Shown: positions 39,112-48,898, counted from the first letter of the stretch. The stretch: 64,000 nt of DNA from Colwellia psychrerythraea 34H (GCF_000012325.1 NC_003910.7:1364001-1428000); one strand, 5' to 3'. The notes: generated from the sequence alone by a model not told the origin. Numbers and translations are program-made.

Positions 39112-40014
39112 TTACAAACCTCTTTGCCATTCTTGCCTTAAATTTGCATCATTTGGCTGTTGTAGAGCTTGTCTTACTTGACCCAATAAAGCTTCTTTAT
39201 CATTGCCTAATACTCCCTTGAGAACCAAGTAGTTTGAAGCATGATCTGAGCGAAAAATGGTTCGCTCTAATTCGAGTTCAGATAACAGAACTTCCATTTC
39301 AGTAAATAATTCATGTTGCGTTAATTGACGAAAAGGCTGTAAAGATTCTTGAGAAAATTTCTCTGCAAAGCGTTGTTCACCTAAAGGGAAAGAAACGACG
39401 AGCGTTGATAAATAATTAGGCTGAGCTTCATTCATCAATTTAGCTGAATTGATGGCATGTTGACGAGATAATTCAGGACCACCTAAACCATTAAGAATCA
39501 TCACTGAGCTCTTCATACCCGCTTGCTTTATCTTATTCAGAGCGATTAAAGAGCTTTGATAAGTCTCACCTTTCTCAATGAGGGCGAGCACTTCATCGTC
39601 ACCACTTTCACAACCGATATACATCAATTTAAGCCCTAAAGAATTGAGTTCAGCTAACTGTTCAACCGTTTTATTGCCAAGATTTCGTGGTAAGCAATAA
39701 CTTGAAACGCGTGAAACTTGTGGAAGATGCAATTTGATTAGTTCAAGAATTTCTTTCAAGCGATTAAAAGGCAACATCATCGCATCACCGTCAGCAAGAA
39801 ATACACGTCTTGTGGAGATACCAGAATTCGCGATCTTAAGAATTTCTTGTTCGATCACATCAACTTTCTTGGGTTTGAATTTTTTATCTTCGCTGGTATA
39901 CATATCGCAAAAGGTGCATTTATTCCATGAGCAACCGTTAGTGACTTGTAATATTAAGCTTTTCCACTCACTTGGCGGGCGAAATACAGGCTCAATATAA
40001 TTTAAAGGGTACAT
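39112..40014 (-). CDS. Radical SAM protein
   Basis: This 300-residue protein has a radical SAM core (residues about 20-240). The iron-sulfur ligands are in NGCSWNKCTFCDMY (about residues 27-40), with CX4CX2C spacing instead of the usual CX3CX2C, as in one known branch of Elp3-like radical SAM proteins. FLADGDAMMLP and GLGGPELSRQHAINSAKLM are further family motifs. It uses S-adenosylmethionine to generate a radical; the substrate is unknown. The gene downstream on the same strand is not present before the terminator at 39009, and upstream lies the beta-propeller gene 38 bases away, so the two may be co-transcribed. Confidence 0.88.
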   Translation of the reverse strand: MYPLNYIEPVFRPPSEWKSLILQVTNGCSWNKCTFCDMYTSEDKKFKPKKVDVIEQEILKIANSGISTRRVFLADGDAMMLPFNRLKEILELIKLHLPQVSRVSSYCLPRNLGNKTVEQLAELNSLGLKLMYIGCESGDDEVLALIEKGETYQSSLIALNKIKQAGMKSSVMILNGLGGPELSRQHAINSAKLMNEAQPNYLSTLVVSFPLGEQRFAEKFSQESLQPFRQLTQHELFTEMEVLLSELELERTIFRSDHASNYLVLKGVLGNDKEALLGQVRQALQQPNDANLRQEWQRGL

Positions 40015-40052
40015 AATACTTCCTACATAGTTAGGACAAGCTTAGAATATAG

Positions 40053-41012
40053 TTAGTTTATAGGTACATCTTTCAGTTTGCTATCTGTGGCTTGCTTTGT
40101 TGTGTGCTCTTTAATTATTTTCTCTTTAGTGACTTGGTCGAGTTTGATCATATAAGAGTTTCGACCTATGCCACTAAATTCTTCATCGGTAAAGATGATG
40201 GTATTATTATCAGTAAAGGTTACTGCTTCCTTTTGGGTGACTATGCCTAAATCAATTTTATAGGCATCACCAGAGAAGAAATCATCGTCTTGCCAGTTTT
40301 CGAACAACCATAATCGCTCTGAATCTAATAACACTAACTTTGTTCTATCTGGGCTTAACGCGGCAGACGTTATCCAGCAGAGTTTCTCATGGGTGGTACA
40401 GGTATTAAAATTACTAATAAAACCAGCTTGATAATTATCAGCATGGTCGCCAATCTTGTATAAGTTGGTATCACCATCAAAAGGCTCAGTACGATTTTTT
40501 GAAAACAGATATAAGTGTTTTTTATAAAAAACAAAGGCCTCTAAATCAAAGTTTTTTTCTGAAGCTTTCGGTGGGAAGTGTAACTGCTCTGGAAAAGTGA
40601 ATTTAATTATTTCAGCTTGAGTTTCTGTGCCCTTAATATCGATGGGGTTTTCAATTTTATAAATAGTTAACCACTTACGTATGTTGTCATTATTACCAAA
40701 ATCACCAATGAAAAAATGGCCAAAGTCATCTTGGGTCATATCTTCCCAGTCCAAATTCCTTGCATTAGTAATAGTGATTGTTTTGTTCACTTTACCATCG
40801 CTTTGTATACGATGTATTTGCGCTAAATTACCACCATCATTAATGCCCCACAAGCTACCAGCCTTGTCGACTTCAATACCAGAAATCTCTTTAAGCTTAC
40901 TATCTAAAGTTACTAATTTACTGCTATAAAGTTGATTAATTGCAGTTAAAGTAAGTATTAAAACGAGTAAAGTGCTAATGATTACTATGGCGTAAACCGA
41001 TCTTTTTATCAT
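40053..41012 (-). CDS. Membrane-anchored beta-propeller protein
   Basis: This 319-residue protein has an N-terminal membrane anchor (residues 7-28, YAIVIISTLLVLILTLTAI) and a long extracytoplasmic part with repeating beta-strand units such as LKEISGIEVDKAGSLWGIND, NLDWEDMTQDDFGHFFIGDF and ITSAALSPDRTKLVLLDSE. These resemble SdiA-regulated/NHL-like propellers, but I cannot name the exact family. Two cysteines (NTCTTHEKLCW) could form a disulfide, in line with a periplasmic location. It is 38 bp upstream of the radical SAM gene. Confidence 0.78.
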   Translation of the reverse strand: MIKRSVYAIVIISTLLVLILTLTAINQLYSSKLVTLDSKLKEISGIEVDKAGSLWGINDGGNLAQIHRIQSDGKVNKTITITNARNLDWEDMTQDDFGHFFIGDFGNNDNIRKWLTIYKIENPIDIKGTETQAEIIKFTFPEQLHFPPKASEKNFDLEAFVFYKKHLYLFSKNRTEPFDGDTNLYKIGDHADNYQAGFISNFNTCTTHEKLCWITSAALSPDRTKLVLLDSERLWLFENWQDDDFFSGDAYKIDLGIVTQKEAVTFTDNNTIIFTDEEFSGIGRNSYMIKLDQVTKEKIIKEHTTKQATDSKLKDVPIN

Positions 41013-41158
41013 TAATTTTCCAAGTAAAGTGAAACATTTAGACCAAAGGGAATTCCCTGTTTTTAGCGAGAGTTAATACCATCAATGTATTTTATTATTA
41101 ACAAACCGTTGGCTTTCATTGTTTACTTAAATCCACATATCGATTTAATTTCCCGATA

Positions 41159-41194
41159 AAATAGCACAGGTCACTTACTTTACCTGCTATTTTT
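41159..41194. terminator. Bulged hairpin near the end of the M20 peptidase gene
   Basis: AAAATAGC-AC-AGGT pairs with ACCTGCTATTTTTTT across a 9-base loop, with a two-base bulge. On the minus strand, along which the peptidase gene is read, TATTTTAT follows the stem. It lies 200 bases beyond the stop codon. Confidence 0.55.
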
Positions 41195-41219
41195 TTGTTT
41201 TGTTTTCGGGATATATTAA

Positions 41220-41380
41220 ATGAAGATAATGCCGACACAGAACAATCGGCATTAGATAATTGCTCCAGTATCATTCAATAAGGTACTTGCTGTGCCGTAT
41301 GTATTCTCTAGGAAGCGACATCCGTGTAGCTTCTTTAACGAAATAAATCACGCCGCATATGAGCCTTTAACATGATCATT
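41220..41380. repeat. Decayed copy of the ATACCAA-ended repeat
   Basis: Bases about 41290-41345 (GACATCCGTGTAGC, then AATAAATCACGCCGCATATG and AGCCTTTAAC) align with the interior of copy A (GCATCCATGCAGC, AATAACGCAGTATGTAAGCC). The flanking parts align only loosely and the ends are gone. Confidence 0.5.
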
Positions 41381-41398
41381 GAAGCATGGCAGCTAAGC

Positions 41399-42913
41399 TT
41401 ATTTCGCTAGTTCAATCAGCACTGCTGTGTACATTTTCAGGGTTAATACAAATTGCTCCATGGTAATATACTCATGTTCTGAATGACCTGTGTATACTGT
41501 TCCTGGCATCGAAGGACCAAAGCTGACTGCATTAGGAAAAAGTCTTGAGTTAGTACCCCCGCCAATAGAGATCGGTTTAGCATCGGTTATATTTGTATAA
41601 AATGAGAATACGTCAAGTAAGGTGTCAATTTGCGGAGCACTTTTTTGTACAAAAGGCTCATTAATTTCATTGCTAACATCTACTAAGGTTATTTGGTTTT
41701 GTTGTTGCCACTTAGTTAATGTCGAACTAATTTCACGCTCTAGTTGCTTGGTGCTTTTGCCAACAGGTCGGCGAATGTTGATATTTAACTCCATACCTTT
41801 GCTTGTTGCTTTAAGAACGGTAGGTTGCACCGACATTGGTCCCATAAAGTCATCACTATAGGCGATGTCACCAAATTTACTGCCGTATAAACCTATGCCT
41901 AAGTGATCATTGATAAAATTAATCAAGGCTCCGCTGGCATTGTTCGGCCAGTGATTTACCGCTAATAAATCTGCTAAGTGGGTAATGGCATTTACACCAT
42001 ATTCAGGCTTAGAAGAATGAGCTGATTTGCCCAGAGCACTAATACTTAAGCGTTTACCTTGCCATTGGTAGTTATAACTCATGCCAATGTGGGATTGAGC
42101 TCGCTGCTTTATCTCAGCTAATAGTTTGTGATTGGCGTTCTCTATGCTTACATGAGCATCTTCTGGAATTTGACTGCCAAAAAAACCACCGGTAAATTCA
42201 TTGATATAAACTTTGTTCGATGTATAGTTGGCTTTAGGAAAAGTCATGCTTATGGTGCCATAACCTTTTTCTGCCGTTACTACAGGGTATTCTGAATCAA
42301 GGGTGATGTTAACCTGTGGCAGAGAGTGAAGTTTGATGTGTTGACGCAATGGCTCCCAATCAGACTCTTCGGCCATGTAAACATATAACTCGATACGCTT
42401 ATTTAGCTTAACATTTGAATCTTTGATAGCTTTCATTGCATACAAGGCATTACTTATTGGCCCTTTATCATCTTCTGTTCCTCTACCAATAAGTTTTCCA
42501 GGCTCAGAAGTTAGGTCAAGTGTGAGGGGAGATTGTGCCCATTTAGTCGGATTAAAAGGTTGGATATCACCATGAGTGATCATGCCTACACGCTGCTCGT
42601 TATCACCTAAACCAATAACTACCACATAACCATAGTCTATATAATCTAAACCTAAGTGTTTGGCTTGTTTGGCCAACTCGGCTTTAAATTTTTGATGTTC
42701 AGGATTATCTGGAGAGCTTACACCCTCTACTGCTACGGTATTAAATGTCATTAATTGACGTAAGCTTTCGAGCATTTGATCTTGGTAGGTTGATTGTGCA
42801 TATTGTGCAGTCTTAGTGGCAATGTCACTCACACCAGCAAACGCTTGCATGTGTGATAATAAGGCACAAGAGACTAGTAGAGAAATTAAATAGTTAGATT
42901 TTGGCACGAGCAT
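41399..42913 (-). CDS. Secreted M20-family dipeptidase
   Basis: This 504-residue metallopeptidase has a signal peptide (cleaved near MQAFAG). Metal-ligand and catalytic motifs of M20 enzymes in order: MITHGDIQPFN (His, Asp; about residues 112-122), GRGTEDDKGPIS (bridging Asp), YMAEESDWEP (catalytic Glu pair) and, near the end, YTGHSEHEYI (His). The pattern is nearest to PepV-like dipeptidases, with an inserted lid domain at about 220-390. It cleaves small peptides outside the cytoplasm. The divergent LysR gene at 43279 is its likely regulator. Confidence 0.9.
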   Translation of the reverse strand: MLVPKSNYLISLLVSCALLSHMQAFAGVSDIATKTAQYAQSTYQDQMLESLRQLMTFNTVAVEGVSSPDNPEHQKFKAELAKQAKHLGLDYIDYGYVVVIGLGDNEQRVGMITHGDIQPFNPTKWAQSPLTLDLTSEPGKLIGRGTEDDKGPISNALYAMKAIKDSNVKLNKRIELYVYMAEESDWEPLRQHIKLHSLPQVNITLDSEYPVVTAEKGYGTISMTFPKANYTSNKVYINEFTGGFFGSQIPEDAHVSIENANHKLLAEIKQRAQSHIGMSYNYQWQGKRLSISALGKSAHSSKPEYGVNAITHLADLLAVNHWPNNASGALINFINDHLGIGLYGSKFGDIAYSDDFMGPMSVQPTVLKATSKGMELNINIRRPVGKSTKQLEREISSTLTKWQQQNQITLVDVSNEINEPFVQKSAPQIDTLLDVFSFYTNITDAKPISIGGGTNSRLFPNAVSFGPSMPGTVYTGHSEHEYITMEQFVLTLKMYTAVLIELAK

Positions 42914-43278
42914 ATTCCTATCGTTTTAGTTTCGTTTTTAGCGGAACATTTTTCTGTGATTTTATGTTGCTATTATTTTTGATAAATGGCTTTTGATAAC
43001 CCTAGCTTATTTGAAATGTTAACAAGTATTAAGTTGAAAGTACTTAGAGAGTTAGTTATATTTTTACAGCAGTTTTCTAGGTTAACTTGCTTGTTCTCTA
43101 CTTTAGTGGCTTGTGTGGCTGTTTTTATGTTCATAATATTTACCTCTTTATGTTGCTTAAAGCCATATTGCCTAGAAAATCACAATGAAACCAACAATAA
43201 GAATTTATCTCATCCATAAGCTGAGCTTATGCATCTGGTTTACTGTGTATTGCTTCAATTAATCTGAGGGAAGTTAAG
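42914..43278. other. Divergent intergenic region of the M20 peptidase and its LysR regulator
   Basis: A plus-strand frame at 42986-43219 is open but has no ribosome site, unusual composition and no recognisable domain, so I leave it out. Promoters of both genes and a LysR-type operator are expected here; I see no clear T-N11-A palindrome. Confidence 0.45.
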
Positions 43279-44223
43279 ATGGATAAAAGATTAAAGCAGC
43301 TAAATAACTTACGAAGCTTTGAAAGTGCAGCTCGCCATCAAAGTTATAGTAAAGCAGCAGAAGAGTTGTTTGTTACCCAAGCTGCAGTTAGTCAGCAAAT
43401 GAGGCAGTTAGAAGCCGCTATGGGCAGTCAGTTGTTTGTCCGTAACGGTAGGAAAATGCAATTAACCGAAAGTGGTAAAAAGCTGTATATAGCGACTCAT
43501 AAAGCATTCGACACACTGTTAAAAGGCTTCAACAGTATTCAAACAGAAGACGTTGCTGGTACCCTAACCATAACGTCCACTCAAGCATTTACATCTTTAT
43601 GGCTTATGCCAAGGCTGTATAAATTTTCTATTAAACATCCTGAAATCAAAGTAAAAGTCGTTTCCTCAAATGGTCTTGAAGATCTCCGTAGAGGTCATAT
43701 CGATTTAGCTATTCGCTTTATAACCAATAAAGAAGTAGATACCAGTGATGATATGACATATGAATTTATTGCTGAAGATCATGTGTATCCGGCCTGCTCA
43801 CCACAATTGATGAAAGAATATAACTTTAAAGAGCCACAAGATGTTTTGAAGTGCTGGTTAGTCAGCTTAGAAAATCAAGGCAGCATTGACTGGCGCACGT
43901 GGTTTAAGGAAGCAGGTGTTGAAAACTATCAATGCCATAAAAAATGGACAGAGGTCAGCTCTGGCGATATGGCGTTAAGTGCAGTACTCAGTGGTCATGG
44001 TTTTACTTTAGCATCACAAGCGCTTTTCTCTCAATATGTGATTACAGGGCAGTTGGTTATTCCGTTTAATATTAAACATCCGATTTCCTTTAAACGATAT
44101 TTTGTCTTTGACCCTAATTCGGCGAAAAAAGAACGGGTTAATGTTTTTACTACTTGGCTTAAAGAAGAAACTCTGCAAGATGAAAAAAGTACATTAGAGG
44201 CGATAAGTTACGGTAGTTTATAG
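43279..44223 (+). CDS. LysR-family regulator of the GcvA type
   Basis: The protein has 314 residues with an N-terminal winged helix (residues 4-64: LKQLNNLRSFESAARHQSYSKAAEELFVTQAAVSQQMRQLE region) and a LysR substrate-binding domain (about 93-297). The N-terminal sequence and the segment TITSTQAFTSLWLMPRLYKF are like GcvA/AmpR-type regulators. It starts at ATG 43279 with GAGGGAAG upstream. Its gene diverges from the secreted dipeptidase gene, the most likely target. The effector is unknown but may be a peptide or amino acid. Confidence 0.92.
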   Translation: MDKRLKQLNNLRSFESAARHQSYSKAAEELFVTQAAVSQQMRQLEAAMGSQLFVRNGRKMQLTESGKKLYIATHKAFDTLLKGFNSIQTEDVAGTLTITSTQAFTSLWLMPRLYKFSIKHPEIKVKVVSSNGLEDLRRGHIDLAIRFITNKEVDTSDDMTYEFIAEDHVYPACSPQLMKEYNFKEPQDVLKCWLVSLENQGSIDWRTWFKEAGVENYQCHKKWTEVSSGDMALSAVLSGHGFTLASQALFSQYVITGQLVIPFNIKHPISFKRYFVFDPNSAKKERVNVFTTWLKEETLQDEKSTLEAISYGSL

Positions 44224-44664
44224 CGTAAAACCTTAATTATTATTTATTAATAATATTTACTGCTATTTTGTAGCTACTTAAAAATAAATACCTGAAATTT
44301 ATCTATCATAGAACCGTCAAAGCAACTGCAAGACCTGTGTCTACGGCGTTAGCTCTTAAGTTCATCTACATCTTGCCCATTTTGACTGCGTTTTAATTGA
44401 ATAACTAGCAGAGTGATATTTTATCTAAATAAGTAATTTGTATGCTTCAGCAGCAAGTAAGTAACCCCAAAACATGTTGTTGATGAAAAAAACATCACTT
44501 TATTTCAAAGATTATATTTTGTTCACACCACTCTTGCTATATAATATGCGACCTTAATATTTTGAGTCTTGATTGTTGTTTTCAGGGTTACTTATCTATT
44601 TATAAGATAGGTCCGTGCTACTAACAATCGTTGATTACTTGTTAGCAACATCTAGGAATACCTT
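44224..44664. other. Leader and intergenic region upstream of the ABC-F gene
   Basis: No gene is visible. A promoter-like TTGTTC...TATAAT lies at 44519-44545. The predicted leader of about 115 bases contains CTTAT/ATAAG and CTAACAA/TTGTTAG stems (the latter about 44619-44646), so the ABC-F gene has a structured 5' region. Confidence 0.5.
44519..44545 (+). promoter_or_regulatory. Candidate sigma-70 promoter of the ABC-F gene
   Basis: TTGTTC (44519-44524) and a perfect TATAAT (44540-44545) are separated by 15 bases, a little short; shifting the -35 by one or two bases gives 16-17. It lies 120 bases before the start codon. Confidence 0.5.
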
Positions 44665-46269
44665 TTGATCACTACATCGAACATTACAATGCAATTTGGC
44701 GCAGAGCCGTTATTTGAAAACATTTCGGCTAAATTTGGCAACGGTCACCGCTACGGTTTGATCGGAGCAAATGGCTGCGGCAAGTCTACATTTATGAAGA
44801 TACTTAGTGGCGATTTAGTGCCAAGCTCTGGCAATGTATCAGTAAGTACCGGTAACAAAGTAAGTACTTTGGGCCAAGATCAATTCGCTTTTGAAACACA
44901 CAATGTAATTGATACTGTGATCATGGGCGATATGCCTTTGTGGAAAGTAAAGCAAGAAAGAGATGCTATTTACGCCCAAGCTGAAATGAGTGAAGCCGAT
45001 GGTATGCGTGTTGGTGACTTAGAAAGCCAATTTGCAGAAATGGACGGTTACACAGCAGAAAGTCGTGCTGGTGAAATCTTATTAGAAGCGGGTATTGAAG
45101 AGTCTTTTCACTACGGTTCAATGCAGCAAGTTGCGCCAGGTTGGAAGCTACGTGTGCTACTTGCACAAGCATTATTTGCAAACCCTGATATTTTATTACT
45201 CGATGAGCCTACCAACAACTTGGATATTCATACCATCAGTTGGTTAGAAGGTGAATTGAACAAACGTAAATGCACCATGATTATCATTTCGCATGATAGA
45301 CATTTCCTTAACTCTGTATGTACGCATATGGCAGATATTGATTACGGTGAATTACGTGTTTACCCAGGTAACTATGAGTTCTTCTTAGCGCAGTCTGGTT
45401 TATTACGTGAACAGCTATTAGCAGGTAATGATAAAAAAGTTGCTGAAATTGCTGAACTACAAGACTTTGTTAACCGTTTTGGTGCTAATGCTTCAAAAGC
45501 TAAACAAGCAAGTTCTCGTGCTAAGAAAATGGATAAAATTAAACTTGATGATGTTAAATCATCGAGTCGTATTACCCCGAAGATTGCTTTTGCTCCAGGC
45601 AAAAAAATGCATCGTCAAGCTTTAGAACTTGAAAACCTAAGTCATGGTTTTGATGGCGAAATGTTGTTTGAAAATGGCGACTTATTACTAGAAGCCGGTG
45701 CTAAGTTAGCGATTATCGGCGAAAACGGCGTGGGTAAAACTACCTTATTACGTTGTTTAATGAGCGAATTAGAGCACATTGAAGGTGTTGTTAAATGGTC
45801 TGAAAATGCTTCTGTAGGTTATTGCCCGCAAGATAGTGGTTCATTCTTTGATAATGACCTAACGCTAATGGAGTGGATGTCGCAATGGCGTAGACCTTGT
45901 CACAACGATTTAAGTGTTCGTGGTATGTTAGGTCGTATGTTATTTACTGACGATGATGCGAATAAAAAAGCACGTAACTGTTCAGGTGGTGAAAAGAACC
46001 GTTTGTTATTTGGTATGTTAATGATGGCTGATATCAATGTATTAATCATGGATGAGCCGACTAACCACATGGATATCGAAGCGATTGATGCATTAAATAA
46101 TGCTCTTAAAGACTTCGAAGGTACATTAATTTTTGTTAGTCATGACCGTGAGTTTGTTTCTTCTTTAGCAACGCGCATTATTGATATTAAAGATAAAAAA
46201 TTAATTGATTTCCAAGGTTCGTTAGATGAATACCTTGATAGCCAAATGCAGACTAAAAAAATTGCTTAG
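44665..46269 (+). CDS. ybiT: ABC-F family ATPase, YbiT type
   Basis: This 534-residue protein has two ABC ATPase domains without membrane segments, as in translation-associated ABC-F factors. Walker A motifs are GANGCGKS (about residues 35-42) and GENGVGKT (about 352-359), Walker B/DEPTNN and DEPTNH follow, and the signature loops are [13 protein letters not shown] (degenerate, as in E. coli YbiT) and [12 protein letters not shown]. Overall it matches E. coli YbiT from the first residues on ([17 protein letters not shown]). ABC-F proteins bind the ribosomal E site. It starts at TTG 44665 with AGGA upstream. A strong terminator follows. Confidence 0.94.
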   Translation: MITTSNITMQFGAEPLFENISAKFGNGHRYGLIGANGCGKSTFMKILSGDLVPSSGNVSVSTGNKVSTLGQDQFAFETHNVIDTVIMGDMPLWKVKQERDAIYAQAEMSEADGMRVGDLESQFAEMDGYTAESRAGEILLEAGIEESFHYGSMQQVAPGWKLRVLLAQALFANPDILLLDEPTNNLDIHTISWLEGELNKRKCTMIIISHDRHFLNSVCTHMADIDYGELRVYPGNYEFFLAQSGLLREQLLAGNDKKVAEIAELQDFVNRFGANASKAKQASSRAKKMDKIKLDDVKSSSRITPKIAFAPGKKMHRQALELENLSHGFDGEMLFENGDLLLEAGAKLAIIGENGVGKTTLLRCLMSELEHIEGVVKWSENASVGYCPQDSGSFFDNDLTLMEWMSQWRRPCHNDLSVRGMLGRMLFTDDDANKKARNCSGGEKNRLLFGMLMMADINVLIMDEPTNHMDIEAIDALNNALKDFEGTLIFVSHDREFVSSLATRIIDIKDKKLIDFQGSLDEYLDSQMQTKKIA

Positions 46270-46303
46270 TCAGACAGCTTGAGTAAAACGAATGTAAGTA
46301 GAT

Positions 46304-46341
46304 AAAAAAGTTAAGGCTGTTAATCAACCTTAACTTTTTTT
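46304..46341 (+). terminator. Terminator after ybiT
   Basis: AAAAAAGTTAAGG pairs with CCTTAACTTTTTT (13 bp) around an 11-base loop. Confidence 0.95.
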
Positions 46342-46920
46342 CAGTATTTCGTGGGAAATATCAATCGGCTCTGTTACTCAATTACTGGTTATTTAATTAC
46401 TACTCTTATTAAAACGGCTAATGGATCCACTCGAGCTCGCTTCTACTCGTTCAATCACGAGTTTCATAGCTATTTATCCAACTATATTTTCTTTTATTGC
46501 ACAAACTGTATGGTGCCTGAGAAAGAAGTACTGCCTTGACTGTCATGAATAAAAATTATGTTGAAGCTACCTCATCGCAGTGAGTAATTCATTTAACTGT
46601 TGCTTTTAGGATACACCCTGTTTTCTTTTTTTTTATAGTCAAGTCATTGTTTAATCTTCTTATATTGTTTTTTCATTCCACATTGCTGAAGGTAACTGTT
46701 GCTGTGGTGTTGCTTTTCGGCAACAGTCTTGATGTGGTGTTTTCAGTTAAATCTATTGAGAACAATGATTTGTCACGTTGGTCTACTTTGTGCTTAAGCT
46801 AAGCATCTAATTATGAGAATTAGTTAAATCAGTCATGTGAAATTATGACCGATCTCGTGTGAGGATTACGTTTAAATACTGGCTTTAGCCAATAACCATT
46901 TGCTTTTAAAGGAAACAATT
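46342..46920. other. Intergenic region upstream of a small hypothetical gene
   Basis: About 580 bases with no supported gene. ACTGTTGC (46695-46702) and GCAACAGT (46720-46727) form an inverted repeat, and TGTTGC-TTTTCG-GCAACA (46709-46726) is an alternative stem sharing the same 3' arm. These could be mutually exclusive structures in the leader of the gene at 46921. A 62-codon frame at 46351 has no ribosome site and was not accepted. Confidence 0.45.
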
Positions 46921-47304
46921 ATGTCTGAACCTATATCAGAAAAAGAATCAGAAACCTTATCTCGTTGTATTAAAATAGATGGCTGGATTTTCGAAATAAA
47001 AATGGTGCGAGCAATTCGAGTTGAAGAATATGGACAACCTTACTCAGCTATTGTCAATTTTAACTTTAATGGTGATAACGTTTATGTAGACGGCTTAATG
47101 ACAAACTCTGATGAAGATATAACTAAAGAAGATTTTAATACGCTAAAAGGGTATGTTAAGCGATTAGGCGCTAAAGAAATTCAGTTTGATCGCTATAAAA
47201 AGAAACAAACAAAAGCTCATTCGTGGCAATCAACAGCTGACTCGTGGGTTATTTCACCAGCAGAGTCAAAACCACAGCCATTGCAGCTCGTCAGTGCCGG
47301 TTAG
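46921..47304 (+). CDS. Small cytoplasmic protein of unknown function
   Basis: From ATG 46921, preceded by AAAGGAAAC, the protein has 127 residues. It has no signal peptide or membrane segment. The first 90 residues look like a small alpha/beta domain (IDGWIFEIKMVRAIRVEEYGQP, YSAIVNFNFNGDNVYVDGLM), followed by a helix (EDFNTLKGYVKRLGAKEI) and a low-complexity tail. It is not recognised. The earlier in-frame codon at 46900 is upstream of the ribosome site and unlikely. Confidence 0.75.
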   Translation: MSEPISEKESETLSRCIKIDGWIFEIKMVRAIRVEEYGQPYSAIVNFNFNGDNVYVDGLMTNSDEDITKEDFNTLKGYVKRLGAKEIQFDRYKKKQTKAHSWQSTADSWVISPAESKPQPLQLVSAG

Positions 47305-47429
47305 CTATTTCGTTGTCGGCCATCTCATTTTGTTATTGCAGCAATGACAAAGGGAATCGTTAATGGTCAATAGTTAATCGCTGAATTTTCACTTTTCTGT
47401 CGCCAAGCTCAAAATAAAGCATATCCGCA

Positions 47430-47450
47430 ACTAGCTAATTGATAGCTAGT
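47430..47450. terminator. Short palindromic hairpin between convergent genes
   Basis: ACTAGCTA-ATTGA-TAGCTAGT: 8-bp perfect stem, seven bases beyond the MATE stop codon. There is no T-run, so terminator function is uncertain. Confidence 0.45.
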
Positions 47451-47456
47451 GCTGCT

Positions 47457-48848
47457 TTAAGTGATAAGTTTATTTTTATTAAGTTCATCAGAACATTCGT
47501 TTGATAAATTATCATTAGGTAAACGTTTTTTAAACTCTCGTTTTAGAAAGTAAAAACTCACCGATGATTGCAAACAAACGGTAGCGACAGAAACATACCA
47601 AAGCTGCTCTATCTGAAAGTCACTTTGTTTGGATAACCAAAGGGCAGGCAAGATAAAAGTAATTAAGCGGGTTGCGGTACTCAGTAAAGCAGGCATGGTG
47701 TTTCCCAGAGCTTGAAACATACCCGAGCAAGTAAAAACTAAACCGGCAGGAACAAAGTTCCAACAAATCATTTGTAAAAAAGCCACACTAATCAAAATCA
47801 CTTCTCGATCGTCAGAAAAGTGAGTCAGCATCCATTCTGCTTGGCTTAAACAAATTAACAAGATAATAGCCATTAACGAGCAGGTCATAATGGCAGTCCA
47901 TCTAAAAGTATCTCTCACCCTTTGGTAATTTTGTGCGCCAAAGTTTTGCCCTGCAATCGCAGGCGCTGCAAAAGCAATAGCCATTGCAGGTAAGAATAAT
48001 GCTTGCATGACACGTGAACCAAGACCAAATGCTGCTTGAGCTTCCGCACCAAACGGTTTAATTAGCCAATAAATAGCGCCCATATAAACAAACATCAAAA
48101 AGAACTCCCCACCGGCGGGTAAACCAATAGCTAGCAATTTCTTAATGCGAGGCACGTTAATATGCCAAAGAGAGAAATCAACGCTGACGTACTTATCTGT
48201 TGTTATAAAGTAATAACATAAAAGTACCACAGCAAAAATTACTGACAGTGAGCTGGCAAATCCAGCGCCAGCGATACCCATGGCGTAGCCTGAACCCCAA
48301 CCAGTAATCAATATGGGTGAGAGTATGATATTGAGTAAAATAGATAGCGTCTGAATCACCATAGTTGGTTTAACAATACCTGTTCCTCGAAGCGCAGAGC
48401 TGATAGAGACCATAATAAACTGCAGCGCCATACAGGGAATGAACCAATGTAAGTAAGTTAAGCCCATCATCACGGTTTCTGAGTCTTGTGATATTAAATT
48501 AAGGTAATCTTGTGCACCAAAATAACCAATGATACAAACAATGATGCCAACGACAGTAGATAACATCATTGATTGATTGAAGGTAAGGTTTGCGTCTTGT
48601 TGATCTTTTGCGCCTACCGCATGAGAGATAAGCGCTGCAGTGCTCACATTGAGTATTTGTGTCAGCGCGAAGATTAAAAACATCGCATTACCGGCTAAGC
48701 TCAATCCCGCGAGCGCTGCAGAGCCTAATTTACCCACAAAATACAAATCAACAATAAAATACAATGTTTGAATAAGCATACCTATCATCATGGGTAATGC
48801 CATCGAGATCAGATGTTTAGGAATTGAGCCTTGGGTAAGATCTTTCAT
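47457..48848 (-). CDS. MATE-family multidrug/Na+ antiporter
   Basis: This 463-residue inner-membrane protein has twelve predicted helices in two MatE halves (about residues 12-220 and 235-440). The opening GSIPKHLISMALPMMIGMLIQTLYFIVDLYFVGKLG and the mid-segment FGLGSRVMQALFLPAMAIAFAAPAIAGQNFGA are family hallmarks. It exports cationic compounds in exchange for Na+ or H+. The start codon is ATG 48848. A run of twelve GTT units (AAC on the coding strand) begins 15 bases before it, and the frame upstream is closed by TAA just before that run, so the run is untranslated. Confidence 0.93.
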   Translation of the reverse strand: MKDLTQGSIPKHLISMALPMMIGMLIQTLYFIVDLYFVGKLGSAALAGLSLAGNAMFLIFALTQILNVSTAALISHAVGAKDQQDANLTFNQSMMLSTVVGIIVCIIGYFGAQDYLNLISQDSETVMMGLTYLHWFIPCMALQFIMVSISSALRGTGIVKPTMVIQTLSILLNIILSPILITGWGSGYAMGIAGAGFASSLSVIFAVVLLCYYFITTDKYVSVDFSLWHINVPRIKKLLAIGLPAGGEFFLMFVYMGAIYWLIKPFGAEAQAAFGLGSRVMQALFLPAMAIAFAAPAIAGQNFGAQNYQRVRDTFRWTAIMTCSLMAIILLICLSQAEWMLTHFSDDREVILISVAFLQMICWNFVPAGLVFTCSGMFQALGNTMPALLSTATRLITFILPALWLSKQSDFQIEQLWYVSVATVCLQSSVSFYFLKREFKKRLPNDNLSNECSDELNKNKLIT

Positions 48849-48862
48849 GGTCGATGAAATCC

Positions 48863-48898
<36 letters not shown>

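Noticed and set aside
42986..43219. 77-codon plus-strand frame between the M20 peptidase and LysR genes
   Set aside because: There is no ribosome site or recognisable domain, and it fills the divergent promoter region.
44300..44400. Possible third copy of the 262-bp multi-hairpin element (TACGGCGTTAGC segment)
   Set aside because: Only about ten bases match and none of the stems or ends are present.
46351..46539. 62-codon frame after the ybiT terminator
   Set aside because: It starts ten bases after the terminator with no promoter or ribosome site, and the composition looks non-coding.
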